DNA of 64,000 bases, from the NCBI RefSeq assembly GCF_002211285.1, contig NZ_LOKX01000034.1, positions 62,001 through 126,000 on the forward strand, in the 5' to 3' direction. Positions 51,746 to 61,546 of the stretch are shown here, in pieces; within the stretch, counting starts at the first letter, position 1, and every line of letters begins with the position of its first letter. The notes below the pieces were generated by a model. That model was given only the letters and a program-made list of their open reading frames with translations. It did no database searches and had not been told where the DNA came from. The translations under genes and the position numbers were made by a program. Source of the stretch: Rhizobium sp. R635 (lineage in GTDB: Bacteria > Pseudomonadota > Alphaproteobacteria > Rhizobiales > Rhizobiaceae).

Positions 51746-53053
51746 TCACTCCTCGCGGAAGACGTGCTGCATCTGGTCGGTCAGCGGTTTCGTCAGATAG
51801 GAAATGACGGTCCTGTCGCCGATCTTGATGAAGACTTCGGCCGGCATGCCCGGATAGAGCTTGATCGACTTCAGTTTTGCGATGCTTTCGGCCTTCGGCT
51901 TGACCCGAAGAGGATAGTAGCTGATGCCCGAGCGCTCATCCTTGACGATATCGGGCGCGATGGACGTGATCTCGCCGGCCACATCGGGCGTCGTGCGCTG
52001 ATCGAAGGCGCTGAAGCGGACATCGACGGATTGGCCGACGTGAACCTGGTCGATATCGCGGGTCGCAACTTTCGCCTCGACCGTAAGATCCTCGTTTTCC
52101 GGAACGACCAGCATCAGCGTCTCGCCGGGATTGACGACGCCGTTGACCGTGTGAATCGCAAGCTCGTGAATACGTCCGCTGAGCGGTGCGGTAATATCGA
52201 GACGGCGGAGCTGGTCGACCGCCGTTCCGCGCCGCTCTTCATATTCGGCGATCTGCGCCTCGACGTCGGTCAGGTCCTTTGCGATCTCCGAACGACGATC
52301 CTCGTCCAGCTGAATCGACTGGCGATCGATCTCGATCGCTTTGCCCTCGGCCTCCGCCTTCGCGGCGATCTGCTGGCCGCTATTGCCCTGGAGGTCGGCG
52401 CGTGCACGCTTGAGGTTGTTCAGACGCTGCAGCGTGACCAGCCCCTTCTTGTAGAGAGCATCGATGCCCTCGAGCTCCTGCTCGATCAGGCCGAGGGAGT
52501 CATTGGTCGCGTTGATCTGAACGACCAATCCCTTGATCTGCTCGGCCAGCTGATCCTTGCGTGATGCCAGCTGGCTCTTCATTCCGATCAGCGCCGATCT
52601 GCGGCTGTCGAACAGTTTCGTCTCGCCATCGAGCAGATCCCGCGCGGCGGCCCTGGATGTCAGGTCGCCGATATCTTCCTGGACCTTGAAGGAATCGGCG
52701 CCGATCCGCTCCGCCTTCAGCCGTGCGCGGCGGGCGTAGAGCTGCGCGAGCGTGCTCTCGACGATCGAAAGCTCGGCTTTCGTCTTCGTTCCATCGAGCC
52801 GTATCAGCACCTGTCCGGCCGACACATGATCATTCTCGGCAACGAGGAGTTCCGAGACGATGCCGCCCGTGAGATGTTGGACCTTCTTGACATCGCCATC
52901 GACGACGACCACGCCTTCGCCGATGACGGCGCTCGAAAGCTCCGTCGTTGCCGCCCAACCGCCGATACCGCATACGAGGGCGATGGACAGGGCACCGACA
53001 ATCGCGACATGGCGGTTGAGGGAGCGTTTCGATTCACTGATGACTTTGTTCAA
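51746..53053 (-). CDS. prsE: type I secretion membrane-fusion protein (HlyD/PrsE family)
   Basis: 435 aa. One N-terminal membrane helix (VAIVGALSIALVCGIGGWAA), then a biotinyl-like half (VQHLTGGIVSELLVAENDHV), a long coiled coil (about 95-290) and the beta-barrel half (NPGETLMLVVPENEDLTVEA). Connects the PrsD-type ATPase to an outer-membrane TolC channel. In R. leguminosarum PrsDE exports glycanases, NodO and RapA proteins. 15 bp after the ATPase gene, same operon. Confidence 0.85.
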   Translation of the reverse strand: MNKVISESKRSLNRHVAIVGALSIALVCGIGGWAATTELSSAVIGEGVVVVDGDVKKVQHLTGGIVSELLVAENDHVSAGQVLIRLDGTKTKAELSIVESTLAQLYARRARLKAERIGADSFKVQEDIGDLTSRAAARDLLDGETKLFDSRRSALIGMKSQLASRKDQLAEQIKGLVVQINATNDSLGLIEQELEGIDALYKKGLVTLQRLNNLKRARADLQGNSGQQIAAKAEAEGKAIEIDRQSIQLDEDRRSEIAKDLTDVEAQIAEYEERRGTAVDQLRRLDITAPLSGRIHELAIHTVNGVVNPGETLMLVVPENEDLTVEAKVATRDIDQVHVGQSVDVRFSAFDQRTTPDVAGEITSIAPDIVKDERSGISYYPLRVKPKAESIAKLKSIKLYPGMPAEVFIKIGDRTVISYLTKPLTDQMQHVFREE

Positions 53054-53068
53054 GAGACTCCTTCCGGC

Positions 53069-54859
53069 CTATTCGGCCGCATTCATGCCGTCGACGACGA
53101 CCTTGAGCTGAGCGACGCGATCGGCAATCGGCGTGCGTGCTGCGGCCGCCGCCGCTGCCGCCGGTTCCGGCCGGCTGACCCGTGCGAGAACTTCCTCCTT
53201 GGGACCGAAGGCGATCATCCGGCCCTCCTGCATCATCAGCACGAAGTCGCACACCGCCAGAACGCCGGATCGATGGGCGATGACGACGACGATGCCGCCA
53301 CGCGCGCGCACGCTCATGATCGCGGCGCTCAGCGCCCGTTCGCCTTCTTCGTCGAGATTGGAGTTCGGTTCGTCGAGCACGACGAGGAAGGGCTCGCCGT
53401 AAAGCGCTCTTGCAAGCGCAATACGCTGTCTCTGGCCAGCCGAAAGCGCCGCCCCCCCGTCGCCGATTTCGGTTTCATAACCGTTCGGCAGCCGCAGGAT
53501 GAGATCGTGAACCCGCGCCGCACGCGCCGCGGCAACGACGGCCTCGGGCGACATCTCCTTGGCGAAACGGCAGATGTTCTGCGCAACAGTGCCCGAGAAA
53601 AGCTCGACGTCCTGCGGGAGATAACCGATATGGCGGCCGAGCGCATCGCCATCCCACTGGTCCAGCGCGGCGCCGTCGAGACGGATGGAGCCTCTGAAGG
53701 TCGGCCAAACGCCCATCATCGCCCGCGCCAAGGAGGATTTGCCCGAGGCGCTGTAACCGATGACCCCAAGCGCGCTCCCTGCCCTCAGGCCGAAGCTGAT
53801 GTCGGAAATGACGAGGCGCTGACCGGCCGGCGGTCCGCTCGCCAGTCCCTCGACCGTGACCTGCTTGGAGGGTGCGGCAAGCGCCAGCGGAGCCGGAACC
53901 TCAGGAATGGTTTTCAAGAGGTTCGAAAGCCGTGCCCAGCTCTGCTGGGCGGACACGAAGCCGCGCCAGTTTCCAATCGCTGCTTCCACGGGCGCCAGAG
54001 CGCGAGACGTCAGGATGGAGCCGGCAATGATGATGCCGGAGGAAGCCTGCCCCTGAATGACCAGGATCGCCCCGGTTGCGAGCGTCGCCGACTGCAGCGC
54101 GATACGGAAAATCTTCGACAGGGTCGCATATCCGTTGCCGACATCCGATGCCTGCCGGTTGATGGTCCGGTATTCCTGGTTCTTGCGGTCCCAGATTTCA
54201 GACATGGTGCCGGCCATGCCCATGGCATGAATGACCTCGGAATTGCGGATCGAGGTCTGCGCGAAGGCATTGCGCATATTGGCGGCTTCGGATTGCTTTT
54301 TCGAAAGCGTCCGCGTTCCCTGATTGGTGAGGAAGGTCAGGATGGCGAGAATGAGCGCGCCGCCGATGGCGATATAGCCGATCGCCGGATGGAACAGGAA
54401 GCAGATCACGAGATAGAAGGGCAGCCAGGGCAGGTCGAACATCGCCGTCGGGCCCATTCCGGACAGGAAGGTTCTGATCTGATCGAAGTCGCGCAGCGGC
54501 TGAAGCCCGTCTCCGCCGATCTTGACCTTCAGCGGCGCCCTGATCAGCGCCCGGAACACGCGCCCGTTCATCATCTCGTCGAGCGCACCCGCCACGCGCA
54601 CGAGCATCCTGCTGCGCAGGACTTCGAACGCGCCCTGAAAGGCATAGAGCGTTAATGCAAGTATAGCCAAGGCCGCCAGCGTGGGTATGCTTTTGCTGGG
54701 GATGACCCGGTCATATACCTCAAGCATAAAAAATGAACTTGTGAGATAAAGGATATTGACGAGCGCGCTTGCTATTCCGATGAAGACAAGACCACCCTTG
54801 CATTTGCGCAAGGCTTTGGATGGCTCGCTGATATCAGCTGCTGAATTCTGAAACACCAA
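53069..54859 (-). CDS. prsD: type I secretion permease/ATPase (PrsD family)
   Basis: 596 aa. Transmembrane half with about six hydrophobic segments, no C39 peptidase domain. ATPase half: Walker A GYSASGKSSLARAM near 375, Q-loop GYLPQDVELFSGTV, signature LSAGQRQRIALA, Walker B LVVLDEPNSNLDEEG, H-loop VIAHRSG. Drives export of C-terminally tagged proteins. Likely clients lie next door: the beta-helix protein at 55.5 kb and the RapA-like protein at 57.7 kb. Confidence 0.88.
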   Translation of the reverse strand: MVFQNSAADISEPSKALRKCKGGLVFIGIASALVNILYLTSSFFMLEVYDRVIPSKSIPTLAALAILALTLYAFQGAFEVLRSRMLVRVAGALDEMMNGRVFRALIRAPLKVKIGGDGLQPLRDFDQIRTFLSGMGPTAMFDLPWLPFYLVICFLFHPAIGYIAIGGALILAILTFLTNQGTRTLSKKQSEAANMRNAFAQTSIRNSEVIHAMGMAGTMSEIWDRKNQEYRTINRQASDVGNGYATLSKIFRIALQSATLATGAILVIQGQASSGIIIAGSILTSRALAPVEAAIGNWRGFVSAQQSWARLSNLLKTIPEVPAPLALAAPSKQVTVEGLASGPPAGQRLVISDISFGLRAGSALGVIGYSASGKSSLARAMMGVWPTFRGSIRLDGAALDQWDGDALGRHIGYLPQDVELFSGTVAQNICRFAKEMSPEAVVAAARAARVHDLILRLPNGYETEIGDGGAALSAGQRQRIALARALYGEPFLVVLDEPNSNLDEEGERALSAAIMSVRARGGIVVVIAHRSGVLAVCDFVLMMQEGRMIAFGPKEEVLARVSRPEPAAAAAAAARTPIADRVAQLKVVVDGMNAAE

Positions 54860-55461
54860 TTAATCCTCTCCTGCGGCATCGCACACAAGCCAATACGCCT
54901 GCACACGTTGCAGCTACGGGTTCGTCAAGCCCGGCTCATTGACACAGTTGCCCTCGGACCCCGGCAGCGGTGCCGGATCTCCGCGTACAAGCCCACAGCT
55001 TTATTACATGAATCCCACTGAAAAATGACCAAAAATACAAATTTATAGCGAGCGATTTCAGGGGGCCCGAGATTAACGCTACGCTAAACAGACCGATCCA
55101 AGCAAGTGAAAATCGCAAAATCGCCCAATAACGGTTCACAAGTTTAAACGCATGACGTGCACGGACACGGCGTTTACTGGGGTGTTAACTATAGTTTCAA
55201 TCTATAGTTTGGGCGCGTGTGATGACGGAAACATTTCGTCATTCAGCCCCTCTTCCGCCTTTCGGCGCCGACCGGGCGGCAACCCCGGCCATCAAGTGGC
55301 AAAAATGAGACGATGGCCGGACGAAGACGACCGGCGAAAGCACGTCGCGTCAAACTCGATTCCAGCGATGCGCTTCAGCTCTTTGTTTTTCGTATGCCGT
55401 CATCCCGGAACCGCGGCACGCTTCCGGGCGACCTACGATAGCCCGCCTGGCATGCCCTGCT
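54860..55461. other. 602-bp spacer, upstream of prsD
   Basis: No supported gene. It contains a short direct repeat CTATAGTTT (twice within 55190-55211) in an AT-rich patch. Frames covering 55152-55511 look non-coding. Confidence 0.45.
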
Positions 55462-57075
55462 TCAAACCAGCAGATGCGACGTCTGGCTGCTGTGGAATGC
55501 ATCCACATTGATGAACACACTCAAGCTGTCCGTATCGATGTGCGAAGCGCCATCGGAGATCTTGTACTGGAAGGACTCGCTGACTTTGCCGCTGAGACCG
55601 TCGAGTTTCGCCGCATCGAGCGTGTAGGTGTAATCGCCGTCGCTCTCCACGTGGATGACGCCGTATTTCCCGGTCAGCGTCAGGCCATGCTTGTCCACCG
55701 CACTGTCGCCGAAGCGGCGAAGCAGCACCGTTCCGTTGCTCGCACTGTCGTTTTCGAGAAGATTGCCATGATAGGCGCCGCCCGTATCGCTCGCGATCCT
55801 CAGGCTGTCATGGGCTGCGACGATTTTAGGACCGACGACGGCGGGTACGGCCGGGGTCTGCACTTCGGTCGTGGGCGCCGGGGCGCTTACCTGCGGCTGC
55901 GCCGGCGTTTCGACAGACAACTCGGAGGTCGTTGCAGCAGGTGTTTGCTCCGAGCCTGATGGCGTGCCGCCGGTCGCACTGTCGAGTTCGGCTTGCGCTT
56001 GTTCGAGCGTCTTGTTTTCGCCGATGGAGAAGGTGTTCTGAGCAGCAATCGTCGCAGGCATCGTCAGGGTCGCTACGTCGCTGTCGATGATATTGTCATA
56101 GAAGGAGCCCGATGCAGGCTTGTCCACCTTCAGCGCCGACGAGGACAGATCATCGAAAACGTTATCATGGATGTCGATATTCTCGCGGACGTAGCCGGGA
56201 TTACCGACAGCGCTGACCAGAACGCCGTACACGCCGTCGTGAAGATAGTTTCCACTGATATCGTAATTCTTGGCGTCGCCTTGATCGCCGAGTCCGATGC
56301 CGTAGGACCAGGTGTAGCCACCGTATCCCGAGATATCATTGTCATGGATGGAGATATTAGTGCCGGCCTGGGCGCTCAACCCGAAACCGCCGCCGACCAA
56401 CGTATTGTCCTCGATGACAGCATTCTGGGCGCGCACCAACACCAGCACGCCCTTGGCGCTGTTGCTTTCCGTCTGGTCCAGGTGGTTGCCCTGGATCAGG
56501 ATATTGCTGCTGTCGTTGAGTTGGACGGCATCCGCTGCACTGCCGCGACTATTGGTGATGGTATTGTTGATCAGGGTGACGCCGTTGACCTTATCCATCC
56601 AGATCCCGTCGGAACGCACGCCGGTAAGCGTGCTGTTCTCGATCGTGATGTTCCAGCTGCTTTGGAAGCTGACCGAACCGGGCTTACCGGCGAGGCCGGT
56701 ATTCGTCACCTCGACATTGCGCACGACCCAGTTCGATACATTGCCTGCATATATCGCATTTGCGCCGGTATCCGCGATCCTGATGTTCTCGATAACGATA
56801 TTGGAAGCCTTCGACCCGTGGATGCCGTCATTGCTGCTGTGAATGACCGGTGCATCGCCGACACCGTAGCTGCCGATCGTGATTGGAGCAGTGACACTAC
56901 CGGAGTATTTCAAGTCGAATTGTTCGTTGAACACGCTTCCCGCAGCAAGCAGCACGCTGTCACCCGGGTTCAGCCTCAAGGATTCCACGGCGGACAGCGT
57001 CGCAAAAGCCGAACCCTCGCTGGTTCCGTTATTGTGGTCGGATCCCGTTGCTGAATTCACGTAGTAGACGGTCAT
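55462..57075 (-). CDS. secreted right-handed beta-helix protein with VCBS-like domain
   Basis: 537 aa from the ATG at 57075 (GGAGAG ribosome site); an ATG at 57090 is less likely. Residues 1-330 are a parallel beta-helix made of NITIENSTL-, VTLINNTITN- and NIDIHDNVFD-type repeats, as in pectate-lyase-like and polysaccharide epimerase proteins. Residues 335-415 form a Thr/Pro/Gln-rich linker. Residues 418-525 match the cadherin/VCBS-like domain of the RapA-like protein nearby (NLLENDSASNG, GDYTYTLDAAKLDG, YKISDGASH). No N-terminal signal, as expected for a type I secretion client of the adjacent prsDE. Catalytic activity unproven. Confidence 0.78.
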   Translation of the reverse strand: MTVYYVNSATGSDHNNGTSEGSAFATLSAVESLRLNPGDSVLLAAGSVFNEQFDLKYSGSVTAPITIGSYGVGDAPVIHSSNDGIHGSKASNIVIENIRIADTGANAIYAGNVSNWVVRNVEVTNTGLAGKPGSVSFQSSWNITIENSTLTGVRSDGIWMDKVNGVTLINNTITNSRGSAADAVQLNDSSNILIQGNHLDQTESNSAKGVLVLVRAQNAVIEDNTLVGGGFGLSAQAGTNISIHDNDISGYGGYTWSYGIGLGDQGDAKNYDISGNYLHDGVYGVLVSAVGNPGYVRENIDIHDNVFDDLSSSALKVDKPASGSFYDNIIDSDVATLTMPATIAAQNTFSIGENKTLEQAQAELDSATGGTPSGSEQTPAATTSELSVETPAQPQVSAPAPTTEVQTPAVPAVVGPKIVAAHDSLRIASDTGGAYHGNLLENDSASNGTVLLRRFGDSAVDKHGLTLTGKYGVIHVESDGDYTYTLDAAKLDGLSGKVSESFQYKISDGASHIDTDSLSVFINVDAFHSSQTSHLLV

Positions 57076-57721
57076 GCGGGCGCTCTCCATAGATATTGGA
57101 AAAGCTTCTAACCGCGGACCTCTCTCTGCCTACTAAAATGAAACACTAAAATGCATGATATCTCGTCGTAATTCTTGGGTCTCGAGCATAAAATTATAAT
57201 AGACGGGACATTTCGCAGTGCAGCAATTTCTTCTCAAGAAGAACGCGCCCATCTAATCTCCACGTTTCTCAATCAGGTTCAGCCGCCGCAATTGCGGAAA
57301 CGGAAACGTTTACCTTGTTTTTGGAACCACGGAACTCGGCCGATTATTTTGACACGACCGGCGCGACGGATAGAAGCCTGTTCCAAAAAAGCGATAACCC
57401 AAAGTGGTTATGCTCAATCTCCATCCTCCTAAAGGCGAACATCTATATTCTTATAAATGTCACATGAATAAAAACCCTTCCGCCTAAAGAAAAGCGTTCC
57501 TGCATCTACGATTCTGCATATTCACTTATTATTAATGCAATAATATCCAAGCGGTTCATCACCTTATACGCATTCAGGGTGTGTAATTATTACACAACAT
57601 ACCCAAAAATGTTCACTCATTGTTAATTATCTCCTTGACTCGATGTATTAACGTATCCTTAATCGGCCAGCTCGCCCGGGTCAGTATTGACCAGCGAATA
57701 ACAATTCACGGAGAGAGAACA
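57076..57721. other. 646-bp divergent promoter region
   Basis: AT-rich interval between the two divergent secreted-protein genes. No supported gene. It contains a palindrome at 57580-57596 and a GGAGAGAG ribosome site for the RapA-like gene. Confidence 0.5.
57580..57596. promoter_or_regulatory. operator-like palindrome upstream of the RapA-like gene
   Basis: TGTGTAAT (57580-57587) and ATTACACA (57589-57596) form a perfect 8-bp inverted repeat around one T, 126 bp before the RapA-like start. The regulator is unknown. Confidence 0.35.
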
Positions 57722-58429
57722 ATGGCTATTCACGCAACCGACGATACAGCAACATTTCTGGAAACCGATGTTATTTCTGGAAATCTGCTTGCCAATGATA
57801 CATCTGACGGCAACCTGTTCCTTCGTTTCTTCGACCAACAGAGCGTTGGCGCCAAGCAGGGCAACAGCCAGGTCACCCAGATCCAGGGCGACTACGGCAC
57901 CTTCTTCGTCAAGCCGGACGGCAGCTACACCTACGTTCTGAGCGAGGCTGCCAAGGTGGGCTTCACCAATGGCGAAATCCTCCAGGAGAAGGTCTCCTAC
58001 AAGATCTCGGACGGAGCCGGTCACACCGACGTCGGCCTGTTCACCCTCAATATTCAGGGCGTCACCCAGGTCAAGCCGATCGCAGTCGACGATGCCTACA
58101 GCTTCACCGAAGGCAGCCCCATCGGCGGCAATGTTCTCGACAACGACATTCCCGGCGATAACGGCCATCTGTTCCTGCGTCAGTTCGACGGCACGAGCGT
58201 CGCTGCCGCCGCCGGCGCCGTCACCGACATTGCCGGCACCTATGGCACCTTCCACGTTCAGGCGAATGGCGAATTCACCTACGAACTGACGTCGGACATC
58301 GCTCCGGGCGCCCAGGTCAAGGAGACCATCGAATACTACAAGATCTCCGATGGCGAAGGCCATACGGATGTCGGCGTTCTGACGCTCAACATCACCGGCA
58401 CGGACGTCGTCTCCGGCGCCAGCGTCTAA
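57722..58429 (+). CDS. RapA-like cadherin/VCBS-repeat secreted adhesin
   Basis: 235 aa from the ATG at 57722 with GGAGAGAG upstream. Two tandem domains of about 110 residues (5-112 and 115-228), each with a GNLLxND/GNVLDND calcium-type loop, a DGSYTYVL/GEFTYEL strand and YKISDG-GHTDVG. This two-domain, 24-kDa form, lacking an N-terminal signal, is that of R. leguminosarum RapA1/RapA2, Ca2+-binding lectins secreted by PrsDE that bind exopolysaccharide and promote aggregation. The match is by architecture and memory. It lies next to prsDE. A strong hairpin follows the stop. Confidence 0.78.
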   Translation: MAIHATDDTATFLETDVISGNLLANDTSDGNLFLRFFDQQSVGAKQGNSQVTQIQGDYGTFFVKPDGSYTYVLSEAAKVGFTNGEILQEKVSYKISDGAGHTDVGLFTLNIQGVTQVKPIAVDDAYSFTEGSPIGGNVLDNDIPGDNGHLFLRQFDGTSVAAAAGAVTDIAGTYGTFHVQANGEFTYELTSDIAPGAQVKETIEYYKISDGEGHTDVGVLTLNITGTDVVSGASV

Positions 58430-58450
58430 TCAGCAAGAGCGATCATGAGG

Positions 58451-58480
58451 CAACGCCCGCCGCACAGACGGCGGGCGTTG
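58451..58480 (+). terminator. terminator after the RapA-like gene
   Basis: CAACGCCCGCCG (58451-58462) pairs perfectly with CGGCGGGCGTTG (58469-58480), followed by CTCTT. Convergent genes on both sides make a bidirectional role likely. Confidence 0.75.
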
Positions 58481-58514
58481 CTCTTGAGAGTTAAGGAAGT
58501 GCCGCTGGAAATGC

Positions 58515-59219
58515 TCACTTACCGCAGCGTTGCTGGAATCGCGCCGTCGCTCCTGTTCCAACACTCGCCCAGGTTCTATCGAAGATTGGACGAAGCTGCG
58601 GGCTGACCTCTTTGATGGCGGCGTTAACCCTGCAACGATCGCCAAGCTTCAGCATCGCCGTGAGATCGCTGTCGAGCGCGCTCTTTGCTGCCGACAGCGT
58701 TCCACCTGTGAAATCGTTCCAGAAATAAAACCGGGTGAGAACCATCGACTCGTCGTAGGGCGCGAGTGCCACGGAACGTTTCATCATGTTCGCAATCGAA
58801 AGCGGCTCTTCGGCAATCACAGACTGAACGGCCGCCAGACGAAGCCAAAAATTGCTGTTTGTCGGCATGCAGGAAAGCGCATGCTGTAGATAGCGGCGGG
58901 CGCCCGATGCAGCAGCAGCCCAGGCGTCGTAGTTGACATTGACATTCTGTCGGTCGAGCTGCGCCAGAACGAGCGTTACGCCGGCGCCGACGATGTCGGA
59001 TCGGCAATAATGCCCCTCGACCATGCCGATGGTCCGCACCGCATATTTGGCCGTCACGTCATCCGCCACGGTCTCGCCGCGCTCGATCCTTTCGGCGACG
59101 ATCGAGATGCTGGCCGCTCTTATAGAAGCGTACAGTTCCCTACCGGCCAATACCGCAAAGACGGCGGTGGCGACAACGAAAACGATCCTGGTGACCGAAA
59201 CGGACCGGCTACCGCACAT
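58515..59219 (-). CDS. membrane-anchored protein of the polysaccharide operon, unknown
   Basis: 234 aa. An N-terminal membrane helix (IVFVVATAVFAVLAGRELY, about 12-30) is followed by an outside, helical domain with cysteines (HYCRSD, LSCMPT, DRCRVN, QQRCGK) and TPR-like spacing (FWLRLAAVQSVIAEEPLSIA, FWNDFTGGTLSAAKS). Start codon overlaps the kinase stop by 1 bp, so it is co-translated. Probably an accessory factor of polysaccharide export. Not recognised. Confidence 0.65.
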   Translation of the reverse strand: MCGSRSVSVTRIVFVVATAVFAVLAGRELYASIRAASISIVAERIERGETVADDVTAKYAVRTIGMVEGHYCRSDIVGAGVTLVLAQLDRQNVNVNYDAWAAAASGARRYLQHALSCMPTNSNFWLRLAAVQSVIAEEPLSIANMMKRSVALAPYDESMVLTRFYFWNDFTGGTLSAAKSALDSDLTAMLKLGDRCRVNAAIKEVSPQLRPIFDRTWASVGTGATARFQQRCGK

Positions 59220-61495
59220 CAGCTTTCGGTGTAGTAGCGCGAATAGCGCTTATAATAATACTCGCTCGAGCCGAATGTCCGATAAAGCTTCATCTGCGCT
59301 GGATCGACCTTGGTCAGGATTGCACCGACGCATTTCGTATAAAGGTCCGGCTCGGACAACAATGTCGACTGAACCACTTTTCGAGACGTCTTACCCCACT
59401 CGATCACGAAGACAACCGCATCGAGCCTCGAATTGATGGCACGCGCATCGACGACGGGAGCCAAAGGAGGCAAGTCGACGATAATGTAGTCGAAGCTCTG
59501 ACGCGCCGTTTCAAGCAGCAGTTCCATGCCACGTGATGCAAGCAGTTCCGAAGAATGCGGAACACGATAGCGTGCCACCGTCGGCAGGAATGCGAGCTTC
59601 GTCTTCGGATCGAGAAGGATGAGATCCTTGAGCGGGCGGTTGTCGACGATTGCTTCGAGCAAGCCGGCTTCCGCATGGCGGCCAATGGCTCGCGTCGCGC
59701 CGGGGTTTCGCATATCCCCGTCGATCAGCAGGCAACGCGCGCCCTGCATTGCCAAAAGCTTGGCAAAATTAATAGCCGTCGTCGATTTGCCCTCGCCGGG
59801 CAAACTCGACACGACACCGATGACCTTGCAACGCTGGTCGGCCGCGCTGATATCGATCGCGATTTTCGCGCTTCGAAGCGTCTCGGCAAATGCCGACAGC
59901 GGATGCTCCTCGACATAGGTCGTGGTCTTGCCACCCCTCGCTATGCTTCGCGGATTGTTTGGATCGACGAGCGACGGGTCATCGAAGTTATTCTCGACCA
60001 GCGGCATGACACCGAGAGATTCGACGTCGAGCACTTCCTTGACGTCATCACCCGTGCGGAAGAAGCGATCCCGGAACTCCCGGAAAGCTGCAATCCCGCT
60101 TCCGAAGGCGCATCCAAGGAACATCGCAAAAGCGACGACGAGACTTCTCTTCGGAGCGCTCGGCTTCGTCGGCGTCTCCGCCATCGTGATGATACGAGCA
60201 GCTGTAATCGGGAAGCTCTGCTGCTGAATGGCCTCTTGGTAGCGCGTCAGGAAACTCTGATAGAGGTTCTTGTAAGTATCGCGCGTCCGCTCGAGTTCGC
60301 GAAGCTGTACCTGCGTTTCACCGGCCGACGCGGCCACACCCGTCGCCTGGTCGACACTCGCCCGCAGCGAGTCTTCCCGCGATCTCGCGACCTGCAGCTC
60401 GCTTTGATAGCTCTCGGCGATACGGTTCAGCTCATCGAACATGAGCCGCCGATATTCCGCCATTTCCGCGCGAAGGCGAACCGCCTGAACGTGATCGGGA
60501 CCAAGCCGCGCTTCGATTTCCGTCTCCAGCTTCGAAGCTTCCAGATATTTCTTGCGCAGATCGTTCGAAATGGAGCTGTCGAGCACGTCGGTGACGATCG
60601 CATCGGTCTGCTTCGCATCGATGATCGACTTGATGCGCGCATATTTTGCCTCGGACTGCGCCGTTGCGGCCTGCGCATTGATCAACTGGCTGTTCAGCTC
60701 GGAAAGCTGCTGCTCGCTGAGCAACGTACCGGATCCGGCCTCGACAAGTCCGTGTTCGCTGCGGAACTTCTGAACGGCGAGGTCGGTGTCCAGCGCCTGC
60801 TGACGGAGCTCTTCGATACGCTGCTGCAGCCATTCGCCGGCCCGGCGTGTCGCCTCATATTTCGAATTGAGCTTGTCAACCAGATAAACATCGGCGATGG
60901 CAGCTGCAATCTGCCGCGCCATGTCGGGTGATTGCGAGGTATAGCTGACATCGAGAACGTAGGATTTGCCAACACGTTCGACATCGATGTTGCCTGCCAC
61001 GGTTTCCGCGGCCCAGCGTCGCTTCAACTCCGCATCGGGCGCGACGGCGGCGTCATCGGCAAACCACGACTTGAAATTCACCAGGGATTTCAGTGTCGCG
61101 ACTGAGAAAAGCGAATTCTGCTGTGCGTTGAATACCGGATCGTCGACGAGCTTCAGCTTATCGACCACGGCATAGGCGATCGTGTCGGACTTCAAAAGCT
61201 CGACCTGGCTGAGGACGGTGCCCTCATCGTCGTCGAGCTGACCGAAAGCCGCAAGCTGATTGATCACCTGATTGTCGCTGCGGTCGATCAGCACGCTCGT
61301 GTCGGCGGTATAGACCGGAACCGATGTCAGGACATAAACCACGCCGAGAATGGCGAAGGCGAAAGCACTCGCAGCAACGACCCGCCACTGGCGGCGGGCA
61401 ATTGCGATGAGCTTGTCGAAATCGATGAAATCAGCATCGTTTCCGGTATCGCGGGAGGGGTCGATACGCGGCGTAAGTTTATCTGGCGATAGCAA
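59219..61495 (-). CDS. polysaccharide co-polymerase / tyrosine autokinase (Wzc, ExoP, GumC type)
   Basis: 758 aa. N-terminal Wzz domain (residues 25-110) with first membrane helix VVAASAFAFAILGVVYVLTS, a long periplasmic coiled coil (200-430), a second membrane helix near 455, then a BY-kinase: Walker A SSLPGEGKSTTAINFAK near 565, Walker A' CLLIDGDMRNPG, Walker B YIIVDLPPLAP. The C-terminus carries a tyrosine cluster (SEYYYKRYSRYYTES) for autophosphorylation. It controls chain length and export with Wza. The family equivalent is PssP/ExoP. Confidence 0.92.
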   Translation of the reverse strand: MLSPDKLTPRIDPSRDTGNDADFIDFDKLIAIARRQWRVVAASAFAFAILGVVYVLTSVPVYTADTSVLIDRSDNQVINQLAAFGQLDDDEGTVLSQVELLKSDTIAYAVVDKLKLVDDPVFNAQQNSLFSVATLKSLVNFKSWFADDAAVAPDAELKRRWAAETVAGNIDVERVGKSYVLDVSYTSQSPDMARQIAAAIADVYLVDKLNSKYEATRRAGEWLQQRIEELRQQALDTDLAVQKFRSEHGLVEAGSGTLLSEQQLSELNSQLINAQAATAQSEAKYARIKSIIDAKQTDAIVTDVLDSSISNDLRKKYLEASKLETEIEARLGPDHVQAVRLRAEMAEYRRLMFDELNRIAESYQSELQVARSREDSLRASVDQATGVAASAGETQVQLRELERTRDTYKNLYQSFLTRYQEAIQQQSFPITAARIITMAETPTKPSAPKRSLVVAFAMFLGCAFGSGIAAFREFRDRFFRTGDDVKEVLDVESLGVMPLVENNFDDPSLVDPNNPRSIARGGKTTTYVEEHPLSAFAETLRSAKIAIDISAADQRCKVIGVVSSLPGEGKSTTAINFAKLLAMQGARCLLIDGDMRNPGATRAIGRHAEAGLLEAIVDNRPLKDLILLDPKTKLAFLPTVARYRVPHSSELLASRGMELLLETARQSFDYIIVDLPPLAPVVDARAINSRLDAVVFVIEWGKTSRKVVQSTLLSEPDLYTKCVGAILTKVDPAQMKLYRTFGSSEYYYKRYSRYYTES

Positions 61496-61546
61496 TTTCG
61501 ATCTCCAACAAAGGCGTCAAGCGCTAAGATCTACAGGCAATTCCAG

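Noticed and set aside
52826..54655. 609-codon plus-strand frame opposite prsD
   Set aside because: Antisense shadow of the ATPase gene, with all Walker motifs on the minus strand.
55993..57054. 353-codon plus-strand frame opposite the beta-helix gene
   Set aside because: Val/Ile/Asp-rich antisense product of the repeated beta-helix codons.
59555..60931. 458-codon plus-strand frame opposite the tyrosine kinase
   Set aside because: Shadow; BY-kinase motifs are complete on the minus strand.
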